From NCBI GenBank assembly GCA_947465345.1, contig CANHZL010000012.1, positions 1-27,737 on the forward strand: a stretch of 27,737 nt of DNA, in the 5' to 3' direction. Of this stretch, positions 8,044 to 14,225 are shown piece by piece. Origin of the DNA: Opitutia bacterium. GTDB taxonomy: Bacteria; Verrucomicrobiota; Verrucomicrobiae; Opitutales; UBA953. The stretch's first letter is position 1. Each line of letters begins with the position of its first letter. The translations under genes and the position numbers were made by a program. The notes below the pieces were generated by a model, which ran no database searches, had not been told where the DNA came from, and saw nothing but the letters and a program-made list of their open reading frames with translations.

Positions 8044-8163
8044 GGTAGGGCGGCCATTGCCATGGCCGCCGTTCGCAGCGGCACGTGCCATGAGCCGGGC
8101 ATGATTACCGACCATTCCAAGCGTCCGTCCGCCCACGGACGTGATGGCAATCACGTCCCTACC
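8044..8163. repeat. REPIN-like element C (REP1 + REP2a)
   Basis: A 120-bp element bounded by GGTAGGG (8044-8050) and CCCTACC (8157-8163). The left end carries the REP1 hairpin. The right end carries GGACGTGAT/ATCACGTCC (8137-8158) around GGCA. A second possible hairpin, CGTCCG/CGGACG with loop CCCA (8126-8141), shares bases 8137-8141 with it. The copy at 8242-8360 is almost identical. Confidence 0.9.
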
Positions 8164-8176
8164 TAAGGCCTTAGCT

Positions 8177-8237
8177 GATTATCCGGTTTCCCTTTGCTGC
8201 TTTGCCTAACCGCTAACCGCCAACCGCTACCACCTTA
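8177..8237. repeat. Half copy of the CAAAGGG/ACCGG palindrome with GCGGTTGGC units
   Basis: CCGGTTTCCCTTTGCTG is followed by CCTAACCGCTAACCGCCAAC and CGCTACCACC. The left arm found at 10237 and 13296 is missing. The same right half plus junction (CCACCTTACATGGGTAGGG) precedes REPIN E at 10362. Confidence 0.75.
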
Positions 8238-8241
8238 CATG

Positions 8242-8360
8242 GGTAGGGCGGCCATTGCCATGGCCGCCGTTCGCAGCGGCACGTGCCATGAGCCGGGCAT
8301 GATTACCGACCATTCCAAGCTCCGTCCGCCCACGGACGTGATGGCAATCACGTCCCTACC
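8242..8360. repeat. REPIN-like element D (REP1 + REP2a)
   Basis: A 119-bp element from GGTAGGG (8242-8248) to CCCTACC (8354-8360). It appears to differ from element C by a one-base deletion next to the second hairpin (AAGCGTCCG becomes AAGCTCCG). The two copies are in direct orientation, 198 bp apart. Confidence 0.9.
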
Positions 8361-8373
8361 TAAGCCAATCAAA

Positions 8374-8400
8374 CCTATCCCGACCCCTGCCCCTACCCCT
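8374..8400. repeat. 6-bp CCCTRN-type array
   Basis: A short run of CCCGACCCCTGCCCCTAC-like units directly abuts the nadK 3' hairpin. The same junction (CCCTRN array, then end hairpin) occurs at 21479-21543. Confidence 0.5.
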
Positions 8401-8437
8401 GTGGAGCTAAGGCGGGCTTCGCCCGCCTTAGCTCCAC
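8401..8437 (-). terminator. Perfect 17-bp hairpin overlapping the nadK stop codon
   Basis: GTGGAGCTAAGGCGGGC (8401-8417) pairs perfectly with 8421-8437 around a 3-base loop. One arm is made of the last nadK codons (Trp-Ser-stop), so the stop codon TAA (8428-8430) lies in the stem. There is no T-run. It may be a terminator or an RNA 3'-end protector. Confidence 0.6.
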
Positions 8438-9240
8438 TTGAGCTTACTGCGCAGGACGTCGAAATGGGTGAGCGATTTTGGACGCAGGAGGGCGAGCTGG
8501 ACCTTGGCGGTGCGGATGATGAGGGGGAGTCGGCTCTGGGCCTCGAGGGTCTCGCGGCCGTCGACCGAGAGGCCGAGCAGGGCGCTGTCTTCGCTGCGGA
8601 TCTCGAGCTCGGTCTCGCCGTCGAAGATCACCGAGCGATTCGAGAGGGTATGCGCGCAAATCGGTGTCAGGACGATCACCGAGGCGGCGGGATCGACGAG
8701 CGGGCCGCCGGCGGCGAGGTTATAGGCCGAGGTTCCGGTGGGAGAGGCGAGGATGAGGCCGTCGGCACGGTATTCGTTCACGCGGGCGCCATCAGCGAGC
8801 ACGGCGAAGCGACCCATACGGAAGACGTCGCGCGTCTTGATCACGAGGTCGTTCAACGCCAGGGCGAAGCTGCCGTCGGCGAAGCGGATTTCGAGGAGCG
8901 CGCGTTTCTCGACGCGAAAGTCGCCGGAAAGAATGGATTGGAGCGAGGCGCCGACGTCTTCGCTCGGGTAGGCGGCGAGGAAGCCTAGCTTGCCGCGGTT
9001 GATGCCGAAGAGCGGGACGCCTTCGAGCGCAGCGGCCTCGGCCACGCCGAGGAAGGTACCGTCGCCGCCGACCACGCCGCACGCGTCGGCACCCTTGAGG
9101 GTGGCGCAGCTGATCGGCCAGCCGTCCGCGACCGTGAGGGTCACGCCGGCTTTCTGGGTGGCGTCCTGGACCGCGCGCACAATGTCATCCACACCGGGCT
9201 TGGTGCGGTTGACGACGAGCGTGAGGCGGCGGATGGCCAT
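8428..9240 (-). CDS. nadK: NAD kinase
   Basis: A 270-residue cytoplasmic enzyme that phosphorylates NAD to NADP. The GGDGT motif is at 58-62 with catalytic Asp60. It is followed by PLFGINRGKLGFLA (the family's GxNxGxLGFL), LNDLVI near 128-133 (usually LNEVVI, here Asp in place of Glu), and the glycine-rich SPTGTSAYNLAAGGPLVDP. Near the C-terminus are SNRSVIFDG and LSVDGRE, typical of the domain-2 sheet. ATG at 9240 gives normal length. The last codons form one arm of a perfect hairpin (8401-8437). The gene 66 bp upstream runs in the same direction and may be cotranscribed, though nothing links their functions. Confidence 0.95.
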   Translation of the reverse strand: MAIRRLTLVVNRTKPGVDDIVRAVQDATQKAGVTLTVADGWPISCATLKGADACGVVGGDGTFLGVAEAAALEGVPLFGINRGKLGFLAAYPSEDVGASLQSILSGDFRVEKRALLEIRFADGSFALALNDLVIKTRDVFRMGRFAVLADGARVNEYRADGLILASPTGTSAYNLAAGGPLVDPAASVIVLTPICAHTLSNRSVIFDGETELEIRSEDSALLGLSVDGRETLEAQSRLPLIIRTAKVQLALLRPKSLTHFDVLRSKLKWS

Positions 9241-9306
9241 GAATGACGACTAGACGTCCTTCAGGGAAGGGCAAGGACAAGCCGGGGCTGCCGGCCTATA
9301 AAACCC

Positions 9307-10041
9307 TTATTTCGTGGCCTTTTGAGGCGGCGGCGTGAGGAAAGCCATTCGGTAGGCGAGGCTGACCTCGAAGCGCTTGCCGCCGAGGGCGACGACGTCG
9401 ACGGACTGGGCGAGGCTGGCGAGCTCCAGGGTCCACTGTCCTTCGGGCAGGTGCTTCTTGGCTTCTTCGAAATCGTTTTTGATCTGATCCAGCAGTTCGT
9501 TGCGATAGTCCTGGGGGTTCGTCAGCACGTACTCGGGATTACCGACGGCCAGCTTCTCGTCGTCGTTCTTCGCTTTCACGAGGTCTGCCGCTTTGCTGTG
9601 CAAGATTTCCAAGCCCTTGATTCCTTTGTCTGCTTCGGTGTGTAGTTCCCAGCGGGCGTTGGCGACATAGGTGACGTCGCCCTTGTCGGCGTCGTCGTCG
9701 CCGAAGAGTTTGCTGCCGCCGGTGGGACGCGAGACATAGGACTTGGCTTCGGCGTGGGCGAACTCCGCGGAGATCTCACGGAGTTCCCACCCCGGCTGAT
9801 CCTTGAAGCGTTTCTCGAGCTCCTTGCGAATCGCGTCGATGCGTGCGTCAACCGCAGCGCGGTCCTTACCCTTGATGGAAATCGAGAGCGGAAGGGCGAG
9901 ATGATCAGCGTCGACCTGCATGCGCACGTGGAGCTTAGACCCAATTCCGTGGTTCTTGCCGACCCGCGGGGCGCTATCGCTCTGGGCGGAAGTCGTCAGC
10001 GGGGTAAGTGCGAGCAGGGCGAGGAAGGCGATGAGGCGCAT
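9307..10041 (-). CDS. Exported protein of unknown function
   Basis: A 244-residue protein. Residues 1-20 (MRLIAFLALLALTPLTTSAQ) are a signal peptide. The mature part starts with SDSAPRVGKNHGIGSKLHVRMQVDADHLALPLSISIKGKDRAAVDARIDAIRKELEKRF: a strand, then a long helix. Later parts repeat the strand-helix pattern, with helix YRNELLDQIKNDFEEAKKHL near the end. This alternation is reminiscent of periplasmic SIMPL (DUF541) proteins, but I cannot confirm it. The reading frame continues upstream through the repeat spacer, and that part is not coding; the signal peptide fixes the start at the ATG at 10041. It lies between alaS and nadK on the same strand. Confidence 0.7.
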   Translation of the reverse strand: MRLIAFLALLALTPLTTSAQSDSAPRVGKNHGIGSKLHVRMQVDADHLALPLSISIKGKDRAAVDARIDAIRKELEKRFKDQPGWELREISAEFAHAEAKSYVSRPTGGSKLFGDDDADKGDVTYVANARWELHTEADKGIKGLEILHSKAADLVKAKNDDEKLAVGNPEYVLTNPQDYRNELLDQIKNDFEEAKKHLPEGQWTLELASLAQSVDVVALGGKRFEVSLAYRMAFLTPPPQKATK

Positions 10042-10097
10042 GGTACTGGGGAGATGTGATGAAGGATGGAGGATGAAGGAGGAATGATAAAGGAATA

Positions 10098-10125
10098 TAG
10101 GGCTAGGGCTGGGGCCAGGGCTAGG
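10098..10125. repeat. 6-bp TAGGGC array
   Basis: TAGGGC units repeat at 6-bp spacing (TAGGGCTAGGGCTGGGGCCAG and on). It resembles a telomere-like hexamer array, but is short and degenerate. Confidence 0.55.
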
Positions 10126-10127
10126 AA

Positions 10128-10179
10128 AGAGGGCAGATGGCTGAATCGATGACAGAGGGCAGATGACAGAGGGCAGATG
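10128..10179. repeat. Degenerate 12-bp-type array
   Basis: Alternating GAGGGCAGATGG, CTGAATCGATGA and CAGAGGGCAGAT units share words (CTGAATCGATGACAGAGG) with the arrays at 20901 and 26161. The period is less regular here. Confidence 0.6.
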
Positions 10180-10223
10180 TCCCGCCACCCGCCACCTGGG
10201 GCTGTCACCTGCCACCCGAGGCG
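10180..10223. repeat. 43-bp GCCACC element
   Basis: CCGCCACCCGCCACCTGGGG followed by a second GTCACCTGCCACCCGAGGCG half. It matches 17696-17738 at most positions, in the same orientation and in the same place relative to a 12-bp array. Confidence 0.65.
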
Positions 10224-10236
10224 AAATCATGACACA

Positions 10237-10316
10237 CAAAGGGAAACCGGAGACCGGATGATTGGCTGGGGTTTCATATGTCCGTAGCCAACTACCCGGT
10301 CTCCGGTTTCCCTTTG
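10237..10316. repeat. CAAAGGG/ACCGG palindrome, complete
   Basis: The 21-bp arms at 10237-10257 and 10296-10316 are perfect inverted copies. Inside them, GATTGGCT and AGCCAAC can also pair. The whole 80 bp could extrude as a cruciform or fold as a long RNA hairpin. Partial copies occur at 8177, 13296, 17899, 21262 and 27591. Confidence 0.85.
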
Positions 10317-10361
10317 CTGATTAGCCTAACCGCTAACCGCCAACCGCTACCACCTTACATG

Positions 10362-10478
10362 GGTAGGGCGGCCATTGCCATGGCCGCCGTTCGCAGCGGC
10401 GCGTGCCCTGAGCCGGGCAGGATGATTGACCTTATGATGTCCGTCCGCCCACGGACGCGACGCAGTCGCGCCCCTACC
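10362..10478. repeat. REPIN-like element E (REP1 + REP2b)
   Basis: GGTAGGG (10362-10368) to CCCTACC (10472-10478). The left end is REP1. The right end has a changed stem, GGCGCGAC/GTCGCGTCC (minus strand) around TGC, in place of the ACGTGAT/ATCACGT stem of REP2a. The second hairpin CGTCCG/CGGACG is kept. The alaS stop codon lies 6 bp beyond. Confidence 0.85.
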
Positions 10479-10483
10479 TATTC

Positions 10484-13174
10484 CTACCCCACACTACCCA
10501 AGGCCTCGGCGACCTTGGAGACGTCGGTGCCGCCACCCATCGCGGCGTCGGGCTTGCCGCCACCCTTGCCGCCCAGCTTGCCGCAGGCGTCAGTGACGAT
10601 CTTGCCAGCGGCCTTACCCGCCTTGACGGCGTCCGGACCGCAGTTGGCCACAAGAGAGACCTTGTCGCCGAAGACGGCGGCGAGGACGACGACGGCGGCA
10701 GGACCGACCTTGCCGGCCACCTTGGCGCCGAGGTCGCGGAGATCGTTGGGCGTCTCGGCACTGACCTGCGCGATGACGTACTTCAGGCCCGCGCGATCGC
10801 TGGCCTTGGCGGCCAGGGCGTCGGCGAGCTGCGAGGATTCCTTGTCGCGGTAGACCTTGAGCTTCTTCTCGAGCAAGGAGCTCTGCTCCATGATCTGCTC
10901 GAGGCGCTTGGCGAGGTCGGTGACCGGGGTGTTGGTCGAGGAGGCGAGTGCCTTCAGGAGCTCGGCTTCGGACTTCGCGCGTTCGTAAGAGGCGAGGCCG
11001 GCGACGGCTTCGATGCGGCGGACACCCGCGGCGATGGCGTTTTCACCGACGATGCGGAAGAGCCCGATCTCGCCGGTGTGGCGGACGTGCGTACCCGCGC
11101 AGAGTTCCATCGACCAGCCGTTGAGCGAGGCGGCCTTGCCGCCGACCTGCACGACGCGCACGGCGTCGCCGTACTTATCGCCGAAGAATTGCATGATGTC
11201 CGGGCGGCCTTTGACGGAGGCGTAGGCGACTTCGCTCCACGTCACGGCGTCGTTGGCAAGGATGCGCTCGTTGACGAGCTTTTCGATGTCGGCCAGCTGG
11301 CCCGGCGTGAGCGCCGCGCCGTTGAAGTCGAAGGTGAGCTTCGTCGGATCGACCGCGGAGCCCTTCTGCGAGGCTTCCTTGGAGACGACCTCATGGAGCG
11401 CCCAGTGGAGGATGTGCGTGACCGTGTGGTGGCGCTGGATGGCGTCGCGGCGGGCTTGGTCGACGGCGATCTCAATCATCGCGCCGGTCTCCGGGGCGTC
11501 TTCGCCATCGAGGAAGTGGAGCCAGGTCTGGCCGGACTTCTGGGTGTCGGTGACGTGCCACTGGCGGCCGCCGAGGGTGATGATGGCGGCGTCGCCGACC
11601 TGGCCGCCCATCTCGGCGTAGCAGGGGGACTTATCGAGGATGACGGCGGAGCGGTCCTTGATCTTAGCGATCTGGGCGACCTTAGCCTGCGTGGTGAGGG
11701 CGTCGTAGCCGACGAAAGTGGTCGGGTGGTCTGAACCGATGTCGGAGAGCGTGATAATCTCCTTCTTCTGCGCGGCGCGGGCGCGGTTACGCTGTTCTTC
11801 CATCAGCTTTTCGAAGCCGGCGCCGTCGACGGTCAGGCCGCGCTCGCGGGCCATGAGCTGCGTGAGGTCGAGCGGGAAGCCCTGCTCGTCATAGAGACGG
11901 AAAGCGATGGCGCCCGAGATAGCCCCGCCGGCCTTGAGTTTGCTGGCTTCGTCTTCGAAGAGCGCGATGCCCTTGTCGAGGGTGCGGTTGAAGGACTCTT
12001 CTTCGATGCGGATGACGTCGGCTACCACCGTGCGGCGGGTGCGGATCTCCGGGAAGACGTCGCCCATCGTTTCGGCGAGCACGCCGACGAGCTGGTGGAA
12101 GAAGCCATTCTTTAGGCCGAGTGTGCGTCCGTAGCGGACGGCGCGGCGCAGGATGCGGCGGAGGACGTAGTTGCGGTCCGAGTTGCCGGGCTGGATGCCG
12201 TCGGCAATCGCGAAGGATAGCGTGCGGATGTGGTCGGCGATGACGCGGAAGGCTACGTCGTCCTTCTCCTGCTGCGTGTCGCCGATCGAGCCGGCGGCGG
12301 GCAGGGTGGAGCCGTACTTCTTGCCAGAGAGTTCCTCGAGGCGGCGGAAGAGCGGGCTGAAGACGTCGCTCTCGTAGTTGGAGATCACGCCGGAGAAGTC
12401 TTTGAAGTTCTTCGTGCATTGCATGATGCCAGCAACGCGTTCGAAGCCCATGCCGGTGTCGACGTGGCGGGCAGGGAGCGGGCTGAACGTGCCGTCAGGG
12501 TTGGCGTTGAACTGGATGAAGACCAGGTTCCAGATCTCCATGCAGCGGGCGTCGCTGCCGTTGACGAGCGTGCCCTTTGTATCGCCTTCCGGCGTGAGGT
12601 CGACGTGGAGTTCGGTGCAAGGACCGCAGGGGCCGGTCTCGCCCATCATCCAGAAATTATCTTTCTTATTCCCGTTCACGATGTGCACCTCGGGGTCGAG
12701 GCCGGCGGCGCGGAACTTCTCGGCCCAGACGTCCCAGGCTTCCTGGTCGAAATCGGACGGGTCGCCCTTGGACTTGTCGGGCTTGTAGACAGTGGCGTAG
12801 AGGCGGTGCTTCGGGAACTTCCAGACCTCGGTGATGAGCTCCCAGGCGTAGTCGATGGCCTCGCGCTTGAAGTAGTCGCCGAAGGACCAGTTGCCCAGCA
12901 TCTCGAAGAACGTGTGGTGGTAGGTGTCCAGGCCGACGTCTTCGAGGTCGTTGTGCTTACCGCCGGCGCGGATGCACTTCTGGGTGTCGGCGGCGCGGCC
13001 GGGGGTGTACGGGCACTTCGTCTGGCCGAGGAAGATGGGGACGAACTGGTTCATCCCGGCGTTGGTGAAGAGCAGGTTGGGGGAGTCCGGCATCAGGCTC
13101 GACGACTGGACGATCGAGTGCTGCTTCGATTTGAAGAAATCGAGGAAGGATTGGCGGACTTGGGCGGAGGTCAT
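10484..13174 (-). CDS. alaS: Alanine-tRNA ligase
   Basis: An 896-residue alanyl-tRNA synthetase that charges tRNA-Ala and edits mischarged Ser/Gly. The class II catalytic core is at the N-terminus (FLDFFKSKQHSIVQSSSL, LFTNAGMNQFVPIFLGQ, HHTFFEMLGNWSFGDYFKREAI). The editing-domain zinc site is HHTVTH (with the HxxxH motif) and CAGTHVRHTGEIG (with CxxxH). The C-terminal DHHA1 domain includes GGKGGGKPDAAMGGG. Length is normal (E. coli enzyme 876). ATG at 13174 starts the well-conserved SxxVRQxFLDFF motif; no Shine-Dalgarno precedes it. The stop, TAG in the context GGGGTAGG, lies 6 bp from REPIN E. Confidence 0.97.
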   Translation of the reverse strand: MTSAQVRQSFLDFFKSKQHSIVQSSSLMPDSPNLLFTNAGMNQFVPIFLGQTKCPYTPGRAADTQKCIRAGGKHNDLEDVGLDTYHHTFFEMLGNWSFGDYFKREAIDYAWELITEVWKFPKHRLYATVYKPDKSKGDPSDFDQEAWDVWAEKFRAAGLDPEVHIVNGNKKDNFWMMGETGPCGPCTELHVDLTPEGDTKGTLVNGSDARCMEIWNLVFIQFNANPDGTFSPLPARHVDTGMGFERVAGIMQCTKNFKDFSGVISNYESDVFSPLFRRLEELSGKKYGSTLPAAGSIGDTQQEKDDVAFRVIADHIRTLSFAIADGIQPGNSDRNYVLRRILRRAVRYGRTLGLKNGFFHQLVGVLAETMGDVFPEIRTRRTVVADVIRIEEESFNRTLDKGIALFEDEASKLKAGGAISGAIAFRLYDEQGFPLDLTQLMARERGLTVDGAGFEKLMEEQRNRARAAQKKEIITLSDIGSDHPTTFVGYDALTTQAKVAQIAKIKDRSAVILDKSPCYAEMGGQVGDAAIITLGGRQWHVTDTQKSGQTWLHFLDGEDAPETGAMIEIAVDQARRDAIQRHHTVTHILHWALHEVVSKEASQKGSAVDPTKLTFDFNGAALTPGQLADIEKLVNERILANDAVTWSEVAYASVKGRPDIMQFFGDKYGDAVRVVQVGGKAASLNGWSMELCAGTHVRHTGEIGLFRIVGENAIAAGVRRIEAVAGLASYERAKSEAELLKALASSTNTPVTDLAKRLEQIMEQSSLLEKKLKVYRDKESSQLADALAAKASDRAGLKYVIAQVSAETPNDLRDLGAKVAGKVGPAAVVVLAAVFGDKVSLVANCGPDAVKAGKAAGKIVTDACGKLGGKGGGKPDAAMGGGTDVSKVAEALGSVG

Positions 13175-13249
13175 GGGACGGTAAAGGGGACGAGGGAAGG
13201 GGTCTTTTTAAGCCCTTGTCGGGTCAAAAGGGAAGGGAAATGAAGGGTG

Positions 13250-13407
13250 GAAGCGGTTGGCGGTCAGCGGTTGGCGGATGGGCTGATACCAGATTCAAAG
13301 GGAGACCGGAAACCGGGAAGGATGCTGCGGCCATAAAAGGCCCATGCCAATCATCCGGTCTCCCTTTGCTGTTTCACCTATCCGCTAACCGCCAACCGCT
13401 ACCACCC
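13250..13407. repeat. CAAAGGG/ACCGG palindrome with outer GCGGTTGGC arms
   Basis: The inner arms CAAAGGGAGACCGGA (13296-13310) and its perfect inverse (13354-13368) are flanked by GCGGTTGGCGG units on the left (13251-13279) and the inverted CCGCTAACCGCCAACCGCT on the right (13382-13400). The module is therefore about 150 bp of nested inverted repeats. Confidence 0.8.
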
Positions 13408-13413
13408 GACATG

Positions 13414-13531
13414 GGTAGGGCGGCCATTGCCATGGCCGCCGTTCGAGTCCGCACGCGCGGATCACCGGGCAGACTGCTCGACCCTATAACCTCCCTCCGC
13501 CCACGGACGTGATGGCAATCACGTCCCTACC
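13414..13531. repeat. REPIN-like element F (REP1 + REP2a)
   Basis: GGTAGGG (13414-13420) to CCCTACC (13525-13531), 118 bp. Its interior (GAGTCCGCACGCGCGGATCA and on) differs from elements C and D but is nearly identical, inverted, to element G at 17746-17863. Confidence 0.9.
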
Positions 13532-13550
13532 CGATGCAGGCGTAAGGACT

Positions 13551-13633
13551 CATCCATCCAGTCCTCCATGCAGTCCTCAACGCAGTCCTCAATTCAGTCC
13601 TCTGCCATCTGTCATCGACTCAGTCCTCCCCAG
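13551..13633 (-). repeat. 12-bp tandem array, GAGGACTG type (minus orientation)
   Basis: On the minus strand the units read GAGGACTGAATT, GAGGACTGCGTT, GAGGACTGCATG and so on at 12-bp steps. Unlike the other arrays, it runs in the opposite direction on the plus strand. Confidence 0.75.
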
Positions 13634-13648
13634 TCGCCCCGCGACCGC

Positions 13649-14098
13649 TCACTCCCCTGCGGCGATCAGCTCCGCGTGGAGTTGGAAGAGTGCGTGGGCG
13701 CTGCCGGCGTAGAACAGCGAGAGGCGCTCGATGAGCTTGGTGTCATGCCAAGAGACCACGTTGGCCTTGAAGGTCAGGCGGGCTTCACCGAGGCCGTCGC
13801 GTCGGCGATGGGAGAGTTCCTGGGAGAAGTGTAGCGTCGATGGGAGCTTCTTGGCGTAACGCTTCTGGTCCGAGAGAAAGGCTGCGATCGCTCCCAATTC
13901 GGACTGAGCGTCGAGCGTGAGTGTCACCGTTGCCTCGCCAGGGACGTCGCCTTCGCGCGGCTGGTAGAAGAGGCGGACGACCGCGGTCGAGCCTTTCAGC
14001 GAGGCGCGGGCGTTGAAATCGTCCCGCGCGGTCAGGCGATAGGCCGGGTCATGCTTTTTGAGGTGGTCGGCGACGGCCTTCCAGAGGGCGGGTCTCAT
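13649..14098 (-). CDS. Small conserved-looking protein of unknown function
   Basis: A 149-residue protein, probably cytoplasmic, with no signal peptide or membrane segment. It starts MRPALWKAVADHLKKHDPAYRLTARDDFNARA; strands with regular alternation follow (KGSTAVVRLFYQP, GEATVTLTLDA), then ARLTFKANVVSWHDTKLIERLSLFYAGSAHALFQLHAEL at the C-terminus. I do not recognise the family. The frame is open upstream to 14197, but that part runs through the terminator of the next gene, so the ATG at 14098 is used. AGGGG 2 bases before it is the nearest thing to a Shine-Dalgarno in the window, though closer to the ATG than usual. It stands alone between two terminator or repeat regions. Confidence 0.6.
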   Translation of the reverse strand: MRPALWKAVADHLKKHDPAYRLTARDDFNARASLKGSTAVVRLFYQPREGDVPGEATVTLTLDAQSELGAIAAFLSDQKRYAKKLPSTLHFSQELSHRRRDGLGEARLTFKANVVSWHDTKLIERLSLFYAGSAHALFQLHAELIAAGE

Positions 14099-14176
14099 GC
14101 CCCTACTCTTGCTAATCTCGTGCCAGAGGCAAGCGGACCGCTCGTCATAGCCTGCCGAGTTATTGACAGGCACGAA

Positions 14177-14204
14177 AAAGGGCGTGCCGATTGGCACGCC
14201 CTTT
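14177..14204 (-). terminator. Rho-independent terminator
   Basis: A perfect 12-bp stem, AAAGGGCGTGCC/GGCACGCCCTTT, has a 4-base loop and five T's following on the minus strand. It ends the dehydrogenase-cytochrome gene. A smaller hairpin, GTCGC/GCGAC around TTC (14213-14225), sits directly after the stop codon. Confidence 0.88.
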
Positions 14205-14225
14205 GCGGTGAGGTCGCTTCGCGAC

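Larger units (their letters stand above)
7930..8427. other. Repeat-filled spacer between nadK and ABC-F gene
   Basis: About 500 bp without a gene. From left to right: a purine-rich ABC-F leader (7930-7975), a 6-bp G-rich array (7976-8012), REPIN C, the right half of the CAAAGGG/ACCGG palindrome with GCGGTTGGC units (8177-8237), REPIN D, and a CCCTRN array (8374-8400). The end hairpin of nadK then begins at 8401. No SD is visible before the ABC-F ATG. Confidence 0.8.
10042..10483. other. Repeat-filled spacer between alaS and the exported-protein gene
   Basis: About 440 bp without a gene. It starts with a GATGAAGGATGGAGGATGAA-like leader (10048-10090). Then come a 6-bp TAGGGC array, a 12-bp-type array, the GCCACC element, a complete CAAAGGG/ACCGG palindrome, GCGGTTGGC units and REPIN E, which ends 6 bp from the alaS stop. 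It is the most complete assembly of all modules in the window. Confidence 0.8.
13175..13648. other. Repeat-filled spacer upstream of alaS
   Basis: About 470 bp without a gene. The alaS leader (13175-13245) has no clear promoter. Then come a complete palindrome module (13250-13407), REPIN F (13414-13531) and a 12-bp array in the opposite orientation to the others (13551-13633), ending 15 bp before the stop of the next gene. Confidence 0.75.

Noticed and set aside
7930..8154. 75-residue N-terminal extension of the ABC-F frame
   Set aside because: It translates REPIN and low-complexity repeats; the family start is at 7929.
12230..13243. 337-codon plus-strand open frame antisense to alaS
   Set aside because: It overlaps the conserved AlaRS catalytic core and has the same shadow composition; no start or family support.
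13175..13245. Sigma-70 promoter for alaS (TTGACC and TTAAAA words)
   Set aside because: The spacing between the two words is about 10 bp, too short for a -35/-10 pair.
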